Assembly: GCF_008824185.1 (NCBI RefSeq)
Contig: NZ_CP044423.1
Span: 199,501-263,500, forward strand
Direction: 5' to 3'
Source of the DNA: Paracoccus pantotrophus
GTDB lineage: Bacteria > Pseudomonadota > Alphaproteobacteria > Rhodobacterales > Rhodobacteraceae
DNA length: 64,000 nucleotides
Below, piece by piece: positions 51,939 to 61,168 of the stretch (position 1 is the first letter of the stretch; every line of letters begins with the position of its first letter). The notes beneath the pieces are model-generated. The model saw nothing but the letters and a program-made list of their open reading frames with translations, ran no database searches and was not told the origin of the DNA. Position numbers and translations under genes: made by a program.

Positions 51939-52826
51939 GTGGTGATGCGGGCCAGGCAGCTTGAGGTGTTCGTGGCGGTGATGCGCGCAGGCTCGATCAC
52001 CGCCGCGGCACGGATGCTGAACATCTCGCAACCCGCCCTCAGCCAGGTGCTGCTGCATGCCGAGGACGAATTGGGTTTCGCCCTGTTCACCCGCGAAAAG
52101 GGCCGCCTGCACCCCACGCCCGAGGCGCTGGAGCTGTTGCCCGATGCCGAGCGGCTGTTCGCCGGGCTGGAAGGGCTGCGCCGCAAGACCGCCGACCTGC
52201 GGCAGGGGCGGGCGGGGCTGGTGCGCATCGCGGCCTCGCCCCCGCCGGCGATGTCCTTCCTGCCGGGGGTGCTGGCCGCCTATCGCAAGGCGCATCCCGA
52301 CATCCTGGTGCGCGCCCATGTCGCCCCGGTCGCATCCCTGATCACCATGCTGCGCGCAGGCGATGTCATGCTGGCGCTGGCGCTGGACGACACGATGCCG
52401 CCCGATATCGACGTCGAGCCGCTGGGGGGCACGCGGTTTACCTGTCTCTTGCCGCCGGACCATCCGTTCCTGGACCGCGACGGGCTGACGCTTGCCGACC
52501 TGCAGGATCAGGCATTGATCTCCTATCGCGCGGCGACCCGCCCGCATCACGAATTGTCCCAGGCGGCCCGCGCCCAGGGCCTGCGGTTCGAGCCGGTCCT
52601 GGAAATCGACATGTCGATCACCGCCGTCGGCTTCGTGCAGGCGGGACTGGGGATTGCGGTGGTCGATTCGCTGCTGCCCTGGGCGCAGTTCGCGGGCATC
52701 CGGCAATGCCCGCTGCTGGACGATGTGGCGCTGCCCCTGTCGCTGCTGACGCTGAAGGGCCGCGTGCTGTCGCGCGCGGAAAGCCTGATGCGGGACACGA
52801 TCCGAAGGCATAAGCCCGACTTATAG
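51939..52826 (+). CDS. LysR-family transcriptional regulator
   Basis: A 295-residue LysR protein. The HTH is RQLEVFVAVMRAGSITAAAR then LNISQPALSQVLLHAEDELG. The effector domain has VRIAASPPPAMSFLPGVLAA and FVQAGLGIAVVDSLLPWAQF. It diverges from the FAD oxidase gene at 50750 by 94 bp and is followed after 75 bp by hyuA on its own strand. It is the likely switch for one or both. The first Met (MVMRARQ) at 51939 is used. Confidence 0.88.
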   Translation: MVMRARQLEVFVAVMRAGSITAAARMLNISQPALSQVLLHAEDELGFALFTREKGRLHPTPEALELLPDAERLFAGLEGLRRKTADLRQGRAGLVRIAASPPPAMSFLPGVLAAYRKAHPDILVRAHVAPVASLITMLRAGDVMLALALDDTMPPDIDVEPLGGTRFTCLLPPDHPFLDRDGLTLADLQDQALISYRAATRPHHELSQAARAQGLRFEPVLEIDMSITAVGFVQAGLGIAVVDSLLPWAQFAGIRQCPLLDDVALPLSLLTLKGRVLSRAESLMRDTIRRHKPDL

Positions 52827-52901
52827 CCCGCGCCGCTTTGCGTCTTGGACGCGGATCGCCGCTTCTGGTTCCATCGCCTCGACCAATGACGGAGTGGCGG
52901 A

Positions 52902-54935
52902 ATGGACGGGACCGTAACGGACTGGAAGATCGGCGTCGATATCGGCGGCACCTTCATGGATTTCTGCGCGCTGGAGGCGAGTTCGGGCCGCGTCGCATCG
53001 CTGAAGGTGCTGACCACGCCCGACGATCCCGGCGCCGAACTGCTGGAAGGGCTTCGGCTGCTGGCTGAACGCGAGGGGCTGGATCCGGCAAGGGTCAGCC
53101 GCTTCGTGCACGGCACCACGGTCGGCATCAACACCATCATCCAGCGCAAGGGCGCGCGCCTGGCGCTGATCACCAATGCGGGCTTCGAGGATGTGATCGA
53201 ACTCGCCCGGTTGCGGATGCCCGAGATGTATTCGCTGTTCTGCCACCGGCCCGACCCGCTGGTCTCACGCGACATGATCTTCGGCATCCCCGCCCGGATG
53301 CGCGCCGACGGCCGCCAGACCCTCGCCCCCGATGAGGCCGCCATCGCCGATGCCGTGGCCCGCGCCAAGGCCGCAGGCGCCGAGGGGGTGATCGTGGCGC
53401 TGCTGCATTCCTGGCGCGACGGCTCGCAGGAGGCCGCCGTCAAGGCGCAGATCGAGGCGCAGGCGCCCGATCTGTTCGTCTTCACCTCGGCAGAGGTCTG
53501 GCCGGTGATCCGCGAATACGAGCGCAGCTCGACCGCGATCCTGAACGGCTATGTCCATCCGCGCGTCGCGGGCTATCTGACGGCGCTGGAATCGCGCCTG
53601 GCGGGGCAGGGGGTTCCGGCCCGCGCCATGCTGACCAAGTCGAACGGCGGGCTGATGACGGCGGCCGAGGGGCGGCGCGACTGCGTCTCGATGCTGCTGT
53701 CGGGCACGGCATCCGGCGTGATCGGCGCAAGCTGGCTGGCCCGTCAGGCCGGCGAGGATCGCATCCTGACGCTGGATATCGGCGGCACCTCGGCCGATTT
53801 CGCGCTGATCGTGGACGGGCAGGTGCAATTCGGATCGGACGAGCTGATCGGCGAGTTTCCGTTGCACATCCCCTCGGTCTCGGTCAGCTCCATCGGCATC
53901 GGCGGTGGCTCCATCGCCAGCGTGGACGCGCAGGGGGTGCTGCGCGTCGGGCCGGAATCGGCGGGATCGAACCCCGGTCCGGCCTGCTACGCACGCGGCG
54001 GGACACAGGCCACGGTGACGGATGCGATGGCGGTCTGCGGCTGGCTGGGCCACAGCCAGATGGCCTACGGCCAGTTGCAGATGGACGTGGCGCTGGCCCG
54101 GCAAGCCGTTGCTGCCTTGGCCGAGCAGCTTGGCCGCAGCCCCGAGGAAACCGCGCAGGCGATCCTCGACATCGCGATTTCCGAGATGTTCGTCGAGGTC
54201 GAGAAGCTGTCCTCGCGGGCCGGCGTCGATCTGCGGGATTTCGCTCTGATGCCCTTTGGTGGCGGCGGGCCGATGCTGGGGGCGTTCCTGGCGCGCGAAC
54301 TGGGGATCTCGCGCGTCATCGCCCCGCGCCGTCCGGGCGTGGTCTCTGCGCTTGGCGGTCTGGTGGCCGATCTGCGCGGCGACTTCATCCGCACGGTCTT
54401 TGCCGATCTGGGCGCGGATCTGACCGCGCCGTTCCGGGCGCTGACCGATGACGGTCGCGCCTGGCTGGCCGCCCAGGGCCATCACGGCGCCGCCGACCTG
54501 CGCCTGTCCGCCGACATGCGCTATGCCGGCCAAAGCTACGAGATCGAGGTCGATCTGGAACCCGCCTGGCTGAACGATCCCGCCCGCATCGCGCAGGCCT
54601 TCCACGCCACGCATCTGCGTCTTTACGATTTCGACGACCCCGAGGGCCGGATCGAGATCGTGAACCTGCGCCTGTCCGCCATCGGTGCCGGGCCGAAGCC
54701 CGAATTTCCGACAGAGACGGGCGACCCCGCCCCCGCCCGGCCCGCGCGCCATGTGCCGGTGCATCTGGGGGCCTGGCAGGAGATCCCGCTCTATGACCGC
54801 GCGGACCTGACGGGGGGCGCGCGTTTCCACGGTCCCGCCATCGTCGCGCAGGAAGACACCACCTTCGCGATCCCCGAAGGCGCGGCGGCCCGGGTGGACG
54901 ACCACCTGAACATCCACCTGAGCTTTGCGGAGTAA
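52902..54935 (+). CDS. hyuA: Hydantoinase/oxoprolinase subunit A
   Basis: A 677-residue protein, the expected size for HyuA. KIGVDIGGTFMDFCALE is the ATP-binding acetate-kinase-type start, FVHGTTVGINTIIQRKGARL and ILTLDIGGTSADFALIVDG follow, and SAGSNPGPACYARGGTQATV is family-typical. With HyuB it forms an ATP-dependent amidase that opens cyclic imides/amides such as 5-oxoproline or N-methylhydantoin. It lies 4 bp before hyuB. The bond opened here is unknown, but an N-methylated or cyclic amide derived from the block 5 substrate fits. Confidence 0.92.
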   Translation: MDGTVTDWKIGVDIGGTFMDFCALEASSGRVASLKVLTTPDDPGAELLEGLRLLAEREGLDPARVSRFVHGTTVGINTIIQRKGARLALITNAGFEDVIELARLRMPEMYSLFCHRPDPLVSRDMIFGIPARMRADGRQTLAPDEAAIADAVARAKAAGAEGVIVALLHSWRDGSQEAAVKAQIEAQAPDLFVFTSAEVWPVIREYERSSTAILNGYVHPRVAGYLTALESRLAGQGVPARAMLTKSNGGLMTAAEGRRDCVSMLLSGTASGVIGASWLARQAGEDRILTLDIGGTSADFALIVDGQVQFGSDELIGEFPLHIPSVSVSSIGIGGGSIASVDAQGVLRVGPESAGSNPGPACYARGGTQATVTDAMAVCGWLGHSQMAYGQLQMDVALARQAVAALAEQLGRSPEETAQAILDIAISEMFVEVEKLSSRAGVDLRDFALMPFGGGGPMLGAFLARELGISRVIAPRRPGVVSALGGLVADLRGDFIRTVFADLGADLTAPFRALTDDGRAWLAAQGHHGAADLRLSADMRYAGQSYEIEVDLEPAWLNDPARIAQAFHATHLRLYDFDDPEGRIEIVNLRLSAIGAGPKPEFPTETGDPAPARPARHVPVHLGAWQEIPLYDRADLTGGARFHGPAIVAQEDTTFAIPEGAAARVDDHLNIHLSFAE

Positions 54936-54939
54936 GCCC

Positions 54940-56907
54940 ATGTTCGACAAGATGACGCTTCAGGTCCTGGCCAACCACGCCCGCGCGGCGGCCGAGAACA
55001 TGGCCCATACGCTGCACCGCACCGCCCATTCCGCCTTCGTCAAGGAGACGCAGGACTTCACCGTCATGCTGATGGACAAGGGCGGCGACACCTTCGCGGT
55101 GCCGATGGACCTGGGCGCGACCTGGTATCCGGGCCTGACCTATGGCCGGGCCATCGCCATGGTGGACGATTACCGCCCGGGCGACGTGGCCTTCACCAAC
55201 GACCCCTATTCCGGCCATGTCGCGACCCATGCCCCCGACACCCACCTGTGGAAGCCGGTCTTCGCGGATGGCGAGATCGTCGCCTGGACCGGCGGGCATA
55301 TCCACAACACCGACATGGGCGGCGCGGTGCCGGCGTCCCTGTCCCGGTCCCTGACCGAGATCCATCAGGAAGGCATCCGCTTCCCGCCGATGAAGCTGGT
55401 CAACGAAGGCGTCTTCGACGAGCAGATCCTGCGGATCATGCAGACCAATGTCCGCAAGCCCGCGCTGAACATCGGCGACATCAAGGCGCTTGTCGGCGCG
55501 CTGAACACCGGCGAGCGCAAGGTGCATCAGATGATCGCCCGGTTCGGCAAGCAGGGCTTCGTCCAGGGCGTCGCGGCGCTGAAGGACCAAGCCGAGGCGC
55601 AGGCCCGCGACATCCTGCGCGCGATCCCGGACGGGGATTACCAGTTCGCCGATTACGCCGACGAGGACAGCGACCAGGCCAATCCCTGCCGGCTGAACCT
55701 GACCCTGAAGATCCGCGGCGACAGCGCGGTGCTGGATTTCACCGGATCGGACCCGCAGCTTGGCAGTTCGCTGAACGTGCCTTCGGGCGGGGATCCGCGC
55801 CATACCATGCTGCTGGTGGGGGTCTATTACGTCCTCTACACGCTGAACCCGCGCATCCTGCTGAACACCGGGCTGACGCGGCCCTTTACCTGCATCGCGC
55901 CGGAAGGCACGGTGCTGAACCCGGTGGCGCCCGCTGCCGTGGGGATGCGGTCGCTGACCTGCGCGCGGTTGCGGTCGGTGATCTTCGGGGCATTCTCGCA
56001 GGCCATTCCCGACCGGATGCCCGCCGCGCCCGCCGGCAACAACTGCATCATCAACGTGATGACGCGGGACGAGCGCACGCAGAAGACGGTCATCGCTGCC
56101 GTGAACCCGGTGGTGGGCGGCGGCGGCGGCATGCCCTGGCGCGACGGCACCAACGGCTCGGGCGCGGACGCGGCCTATTTGAAGAACACTCCCATCGAGA
56201 TCACCGAGACCGAGGTGCCGGTGGAATTCGTCCGCTACGGCCTTGCGCAGGACAGCGGCGGGGCCGGACGCTGGCGGGGCGGGCTGGCCACCGAGATGGC
56301 CTTCCGCGTCTTCGCCCCCGATAGCCGCATCACCGCGCGCAACCGCGACCGCAGCGTCTTCCGCCCCTGGGGGATCCTGGGCGGCAAGGCGGCGGGCCTG
56401 GCCGAGATGATCGTGAACCCCGGAACGCCCGAGGAACGGCGCACCGGCTCTGCCGACACCGCGATCCTTGGCCCCGGCGATGTGCTGATGATCCGTTCCG
56501 CCGGGGGCGGCGGGCGCGGCAACCCCTTCGAGCGCGAGGTCTGGCGCGTCGAGCAGGATGTGGCGCGGGGCTATGTCTCGGCCGATGCGGCGCGGCGCGA
56601 TTACGGCGTGGTCGTCGGCGATGCCGATGCCACGGCGGCGCTGCGGGCGCAGGCGACGGAACACCAGGGGCATTTCCATTTCGGCCCCGAACGCGACGGT
56701 TTCGAGGCGCGCTGGACCCATGCCGCCTATGAGACCCTGACGGAGATCCTGGCGGCGTTGCCGATCCATTGGCGCTTCTTCGCCAAGACCGAGATCTTCC
56801 GCCGCATGGAGGGCAATGGCCCCGAGGCCGTGCACCGCGCCTTCGACGCCGTCTGCGCGCGTTTCCCCGACCTGCCGCGCCCGGCCCTTGCGCAGGCCGC
56901 GGAATGA
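54940..56907 (+). CDS. hyuB: Hydantoinase/oxoprolinase subunit B
   Basis: A 655-residue HyuB-type protein. VLANHARAAAENMAHTLHRT starts it. GDVAFTNDPYSGHVATHAPD, GHIHNTDMGGAVPASLSRSL, SSLNVPSGGDPRHTMLLVGV and PVVGGGGGMPWRDGTNGSGA are conserved blocks of the B subunit. It completes the ATP-dependent ring-opening enzyme with HyuA. The ATG at 54940 is preferred over 54925 because it follows the hyuA stop. Its end overlaps the ferredoxin-like gene by four bases. Confidence 0.92.
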   Translation: MFDKMTLQVLANHARAAAENMAHTLHRTAHSAFVKETQDFTVMLMDKGGDTFAVPMDLGATWYPGLTYGRAIAMVDDYRPGDVAFTNDPYSGHVATHAPDTHLWKPVFADGEIVAWTGGHIHNTDMGGAVPASLSRSLTEIHQEGIRFPPMKLVNEGVFDEQILRIMQTNVRKPALNIGDIKALVGALNTGERKVHQMIARFGKQGFVQGVAALKDQAEAQARDILRAIPDGDYQFADYADEDSDQANPCRLNLTLKIRGDSAVLDFTGSDPQLGSSLNVPSGGDPRHTMLLVGVYYVLYTLNPRILLNTGLTRPFTCIAPEGTVLNPVAPAAVGMRSLTCARLRSVIFGAFSQAIPDRMPAAPAGNNCIINVMTRDERTQKTVIAAVNPVVGGGGGMPWRDGTNGSGADAAYLKNTPIEITETEVPVEFVRYGLAQDSGGAGRWRGGLATEMAFRVFAPDSRITARNRDRSVFRPWGILGGKAAGLAEMIVNPGTPEERRTGSADTAILGPGDVLMIRSAGGGGRGNPFEREVWRVEQDVARGYVSADAARRDYGVVVGDADATAALRAQATEHQGHFHFGPERDGFEARWTHAAYETLTEILAALPIHWRFFAKTEIFRRMEGNGPEAVHRAFDAVCARFPDLPRPALAQAAE

Positions 56908-57203
56908 CCGGGCAACTGGTCCGGCTGGCCGAGACGGGGCGCGCGCCGGTCGCCTTCCGTTTCGACGGGCACGACATGACCGGGCTCATGGGCGACACGG
57001 TGCTGACCGCGATCCTGACCGGCGCCGGATCGCTGCGCCCGGCCGAGTTCGGGCCGGAACGGCGCGCGGGCTTCTGCCTGATGGGCGCCTGCCAGGACTG
57101 CTGGATCTGGGCCGAGGACGGCTCGCGCCTGCGCGCCTGCTCGACGCCCCTTGCGGCGGGGATGCGGCTGCTTTCCGAGGCGCCGCAAGGGTGGCCCGCA
57201 TGA
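56904..57203 (+). CDS. [2Fe-2S] ferredoxin-like small subunit of an opine/amino acid dehydrogenase
   Basis: A 99-residue protein with four cysteines at 58, 63, 66 and 79, the CX4CX2C-plus-one pattern of [2Fe-2S] plant-type clusters (GFCLMGACQDCWIW, then LRACST). Small proteins of this kind are the gamma subunits of opine oxidases, hydrogen cyanide synthase (HcnA) and D-hydroxyproline dehydrogenases. They shuttle electrons between the two flavin subunits. It overlaps hyuB at its start and the FAD/NAD gene at its end by four bases each. Confidence 0.88.
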   Translation: MTGQLVRLAETGRAPVAFRFDGHDMTGLMGDTVLTAILTGAGSLRPAEFGPERRAGFCLMGACQDCWIWAEDGSRLRACSTPLAAGMRLLSEAPQGWPA

Positions 57204-58525
57204 CGCGGGTGCTGGTCGTCGGCGCCGGGCCTGCGGGCATCCGCGCGGCAGAGCGGCTGGTCCGCGCGGGCCTGCGCCCGGTCGTGGTGGACGAAGCCGC
57301 GCGGGCCGGCGGCCAGATCTATCGCCGCCCGCCCGAGGGCTTTACCCGGCCGCCGGAAAAGCTCTATGGCTCCGAGGCCGGGAAGGCGCGGGCGCTGCAC
57401 GCGCTGTTCGACGGAATGGTGGCGACGGGGCAGGTGGATTATCGCCCGCAATCCTCGGTCCATGCGATCCGCGACGGGGTGGCGCATGTCGGCGCGGCAC
57501 GCATTCCCCATGACCGGCTGATCCTGGCGACGGGGGCCACCGATCGCCTGGTCCCGGTGGATGGCTGGCAGCGTGCCGGGGTCTATTCCCTGGGCGCGGC
57601 GCAGATCGCGCTGAAGGCGCAGGGCGTGGCCATCGGGCGGCAGATCGTGCTGGCAGGATCGGGGCCGCTGCTGACCCTGGTGGCGACGCAGCTGCTGGCG
57701 GCGGGGGCAGGGGTCGCGGCGGTGCTGGACACCTCGTCCCTGGCGACGCAGATGCGGGGTGGCATCGGCATGGCCCTGGCCCGCCCGGCGGTGACGGCGC
57801 GCGGGCTGGCGATGCGGGCGCGGCTTGGACGGCTTTATCACGCCGGCGTCCGGCTGGAGCGGATCACGGACGACGCGGTGCATTGGCGCGATGGCAGGGG
57901 CCGGGCGCAGGTCACGGAATGCGACGCGGTGGCGCTCGGCTGGCACCTGCGGGCGGAAACGCAACTGGCCGATCTGGCAGGCGCGCGCTTTGCCTGGTCC
58001 GACACCTGGGCGCAATGGCTGCCGGTCGCGGACGAGATGGGCCGGGCGGGGCCGGGCCTCTATCTGGCCGGAGACGGGCTGCGCATCCTGGGCGCGGACG
58101 GCGCCGAAGTCGCGGGTGCCCTGGCCGCTAATGCCTGCCTGAACGACCTGGGGACCGCCACGCCCGGCACGCGCGCGCTGCTGCGCCGCGCCCGGCGGCT
58201 GCACCGCTTCGCCGCCGCGATGGCGCGGGCCTTTCCCTGGCCCTCGGGCCAGCTGGATGCGCTGCCCGATGCGGCTGTCCTGTGCCGCTGCGAGGGGATC
58301 ACCTTGGGACAGATGCGCGATGCCGCAGGCCTGGGCGGGGCCGAGGCCAATCGCGTGAAATCCCTGGGCCGCATCGGCATGGGTCGCTGCCAGGGCCGCT
58401 ATTGCCAGCTTGCCGCCGCTGCGCTGATCGCCCGCCACGCCGGTCTTGCTCCGCAGGAGGGGGGCCGGCTGCGCGGCCAGCCCCCGGTGCGCCCGGTGCC
58501 CGTCGGCGCGTTGCTGGAGGACTGA
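57200..58525 (+). CDS. FAD/NAD(P)-binding subunit of an opine/hydroxyproline-type dehydrogenase
   Basis: A 441-residue pyridine nucleotide-disulfide-type flavoprotein. RVLVVGAGPAGIRAAERLVR is the first dinucleotide fold, ARAGGQIYRRPPEGF the FAD ribityl region, and QIVLAGSGPLLTLVATQLLA the second fold. A C-terminal BFD-like [2Fe-2S] site has Cys at 362, 364, 397 and 402 (LCRCEGIT, GRCQGRYC). This is the plan of the HcnB/OoxA alpha subunit. It is coupled to the ferredoxin-like gene. The third, DAO-type subunit is not adjacent; the proteins at 49422 and 50750 are candidates. Confidence 0.88.
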   Translation: MTRVLVVGAGPAGIRAAERLVRAGLRPVVVDEAARAGGQIYRRPPEGFTRPPEKLYGSEAGKARALHALFDGMVATGQVDYRPQSSVHAIRDGVAHVGAARIPHDRLILATGATDRLVPVDGWQRAGVYSLGAAQIALKAQGVAIGRQIVLAGSGPLLTLVATQLLAAGAGVAAVLDTSSLATQMRGGIGMALARPAVTARGLAMRARLGRLYHAGVRLERITDDAVHWRDGRGRAQVTECDAVALGWHLRAETQLADLAGARFAWSDTWAQWLPVADEMGRAGPGLYLAGDGLRILGADGAEVAGALAANACLNDLGTATPGTRALLRRARRLHRFAAAMARAFPWPSGQLDALPDAAVLCRCEGITLGQMRDAAGLGGAEANRVKSLGRIGMGRCQGRYCQLAAAALIARHAGLAPQEGGRLRGQPPVRPVPVGALLED

Positions 58526-58640
58526 CAGCATAATCTTCCGTGCCTCGGTGCGGCACGGTGATTTCTGCTGCCCGATGCGCCCCTTCGGCAGCTTTCGCCG
58601 GCCGCCCCGCGCCACCCTTGTCCCAACAGCCGAGGATGCC

Positions 58641-60104
58641 ATGACCCTTGCCTTCGATCCCCTGTCCCTGACCCTGCCCGCAGGCCATTTCATCGACGGC
58701 GCCTATGTCGAGGACGAGGCGCGGCTCGAGGTGCGCGCCCCCTCCAGCGGCCGGGTGATCGGCCATATCCCCGTAGCCGATGCGGCCATGGTGGACCGCG
58801 CGGTGGCGGCGGCGCGGCGGGCGCTTGCCGTGTCGGGATGGGCGACCCTGCATCCCCGCGACCGTCTGCGCGCGCTGCATGCCTGGGCCGACCTGATCGA
58901 GGCCGAGGCCCCGGCGCTCGCCCGGCTGGAGGCGGTCTGCTCCTCCCGCCCGGTCGCGCATGTGGCCGCGGGCGACGTGCCGGTGACGGCAGAACAGATC
59001 CGCTTCTTTGCCGAATTCGCCGACAAGGAAGGCGGCGACCTGGTGCCCACGGGCGCGGGCAGCCTGGGCTTCATCGCCGCCGAGCCCTATGGCGTGGTCG
59101 GCGCCATCGCGCCCTGGAACTTCCCGATCTCGATGGCGGGCTGGAAGCTGGCGCCGGCCTTGGCCGCAGGCAATGCCGTGGTGCTGAAACCGTCCGAGAT
59201 GACGCCCTGGTCCACGCTTTACATGGCCGAACTGTCGGTGCGCGCAGGCATTCCCGCGGGGCTGGTCAATGTCGTCCTGGGCGACGGGCCGGTCACCGGG
59301 GCGGCGATCACCGGGCATGCCGGCATCGACAAGGTCAGCTTCACCGGCTCGACCCGCGCGGGGGCGGCGATCATGGAGAATATCGCGTGCACCGGCATCA
59401 AGCCGATGACCCTGGAACTGGGCGGCAAAAGCCCGATGCTGGTGTTCGACGATGCCGATGTCGACCTGGCCGCCACCTGCCTGGAGCGCGGCATCCTGCC
59501 CAATGCCGGCCAGTTCTGCGTCGCCGGATCGCGCATCATCGTGCAGCGCGGCATCGCCGATGCGCTGGCCGAGCGGCTGGCCGACCGCTTTGCCAGGCCG
59601 CGGCCGGCGCCGACCTGGGCGGAAAGCCCCGGCTTCTCGCCCATCATCTCGGACCCGCAGCTGCGGCGGATCGACGGCATCGTGCAGGCGGCGCGGGCGC
59701 AGGGCGGCGAGATCCTGTGCGGCGGCACCCGCTTCGATCACGAGGGCAGCTTCTACCGGCCGACCCTGATCGGCGGCGTTTCGGCCGACAATCCCGCCGT
59801 GACCGAGGAAATCTTCGGCCCGGTCGCCACCTTCCAGACCTTCGACACCGAGGAGGAGGGGCTGGCCCTGGCCCAGCACCCGACCTATGGCCTTTGCGCC
59901 GGGCTGTTCACCCGCGACCTGTCCCGCGCCCTGCGCCTGACCCGGCGGCTTGAGGCGGGGACGGTCTGGGTCAACCGCTATGGCCGGTCGCGCGACCATA
60001 TCCTGCCGACCGGCGGCTGGAAGGCCTCGGGGCTTGGCAAGGATCTGGGACGCGAGGCATTCGCCGCGAACCGCCGCACGAAATCGGTGCTGATCGACAT
60101 CTGA
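58641..60104 (+). CDS. NAD(P)-dependent aldehyde dehydrogenase
   Basis: A 487-residue aldehyde dehydrogenase, full length. APWNFPISMAGWKLAPALAA supplies Asn/Lys of the cofactor site, FTGSTRAGAAIM the Rossmann loop, TLELGGKSPMLVFDDADVDL the general-base Glu, and PNAGQFCVAGSRI the catalytic Cys. It oxidises an aldehyde to its acid, probably the product of an amine oxidase or aminotransferase. The ATG at 58641 is chosen because the upstream frame reads into a low-similarity leader. The tartrate dehydrogenase-like gene follows by 11 bp. Confidence 0.92.
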   Translation: MTLAFDPLSLTLPAGHFIDGAYVEDEARLEVRAPSSGRVIGHIPVADAAMVDRAVAAARRALAVSGWATLHPRDRLRALHAWADLIEAEAPALARLEAVCSSRPVAHVAAGDVPVTAEQIRFFAEFADKEGGDLVPTGAGSLGFIAAEPYGVVGAIAPWNFPISMAGWKLAPALAAGNAVVLKPSEMTPWSTLYMAELSVRAGIPAGLVNVVLGDGPVTGAAITGHAGIDKVSFTGSTRAGAAIMENIACTGIKPMTLELGGKSPMLVFDDADVDLAATCLERGILPNAGQFCVAGSRIIVQRGIADALAERLADRFARPRPAPTWAESPGFSPIISDPQLRRIDGIVQAARAQGGEILCGGTRFDHEGSFYRPTLIGGVSADNPAVTEEIFGPVATFQTFDTEEEGLALAQHPTYGLCAGLFTRDLSRALRLTRRLEAGTVWVNRYGRSRDHILPTGGWKASGLGKDLGREAFAANRRTKSVLIDI

Positions 60105-60115
60105 AGGAGAAGACC

Positions 60116-61168
60116 ATGACCGCCCACAAGATCGCGCTGATCCCCGGCGACGGCATCGGCGTGGATGTGACCGACGCCGCGATGCAGGTGCTGGACGCCG
60201 CCGCCGCGCGCTTCGGCTTCACGCTGGAACCGTCCCGCTTCGACTGGTCCTGCGAGACCTGTCTGGCGACCGGCCGCATGATGCCCGAGGACGGGATCGA
60301 GCAGCTGCGCCCCTTCGACGCGATCTATCTGGGCGCGGTCGGCTGGCCCGCCACGGTGCCGGATTCCGTGTCGCTGCACGGGCTGCTGCTGCCGATCCGC
60401 AAGGCCTTCGACCAATATGCCAACATCCGTCCGCACCGGCTGCTGCCCGGCGTGGAAGGCCCGCTGAGGGCGGAAGGCTTCGACATCCTCTGCATCCGCG
60501 AGAACACCGAGGGCGAATATTCCGGCGCCGGCGGCCGCGTCCACCAGGGCCGCGACAACGAGGTCGCCACCGAAACCGCGATCTTCACCCGCAAGGGGGT
60601 CGAGCGCATCATCCGCTTCGGCTTCGAACAGGCGCGGGCGCGGCGCGGGCACCTGACCTCGGTCACGAAATCCAATGCGCAGAAATATTCGATGGTGTTC
60701 TGGGACGAGGTGACGCAGCAGGTTGCCGCCGAATATCCCGACGTGACCGTCAGTCCCATGCATATCGACGCCATGGCCGCCAAGATGGTGATGGCGCCGC
60801 AGGATCTGGACGTGATCGTCGCCTCGAACCTGTTCGGCGACATCCTGACCGATCTGGGTGCGGCGATCCAGGGCGGCCTGGGCTTCGCGGCCTCGGCCAA
60901 TATCTGCCCCGACCGCAGCGGCCCGTCGATGTTCGAGCCGGTGCATGGATCGGCCCCCGACATCGCGGGCAGGAACCTTGCCAATCCCATCGCCGCGATC
61001 TGGTCGGGGGCGATGATGCTGGAGCACCTGGGCGAGAAGCCCGCCGCCGATGCGGTGCTGGCCGCCATCGAATCCGCCACCGCCCGGGGCATCGGCATCC
61101 GCCCCGGCTTGCACGGCACCGATGCCATTACCGCAGCCGTCCTGGCCGCGCTGGAGGAACACGCATGA
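60116..61168 (+). CDS. Tartrate/D-malate dehydrogenase-like (isopropylmalate dehydrogenase family)
   Basis: A 350-residue beta-decarboxylating dehydrogenase. KIALIPGDGIGVDVTDAAMQ opens it. LLPIRKAFDQYANIRPHRLL has the arginines that bind the substrate carboxylates, IRENTEGEYSGAGGRVHQG the Glu loop, TKSNAQKYSMVFWDEV the Lys region, and NPIAAIWSGAMMLEHLG the NAD-site region. The size and wording match tartrate dehydrogenase/decarboxylase (TtuC) and D-malate dehydrogenase. It would oxidise a 2-hydroxy diacid to an oxo acid with CO2 loss. It overlaps the next gene by four bases. Confidence 0.85.
   Translation: MTAHKIALIPGDGIGVDVTDAAMQVLDAAAARFGFTLEPSRFDWSCETCLATGRMMPEDGIEQLRPFDAIYLGAVGWPATVPDSVSLHGLLLPIRKAFDQYANIRPHRLLPGVEGPLRAEGFDILCIRENTEGEYSGAGGRVHQGRDNEVATETAIFTRKGVERIIRFGFEQARARRGHLTSVTKSNAQKYSMVFWDEVTQQVAAEYPDVTVSPMHIDAMAAKMVMAPQDLDVIVASNLFGDILTDLGAAIQGGLGFAASANICPDRSGPSMFEPVHGSAPDIAGRNLANPIAAIWSGAMMLEHLGEKPAADAVLAAIESATARGIGIRPGLHGTDAITAAVLAALEEHA

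Noticed and set aside
49263..52811. 1182-codon open frame on the minus strand
   Set aside because: It lies antisense to the FAD oxidase at 49422 and the LysR gene at 51939, and only partly follows the 50750 gene in another frame. Its residues are Arg/Gly/Pro/His-rich, as expected for shadow frames in high-GC DNA.
54385..60000. Long minus-strand frames over hyuB, the FAD/NAD gene and ALDH
   Set aside because: All are antisense to genes with conserved catalytic motifs.
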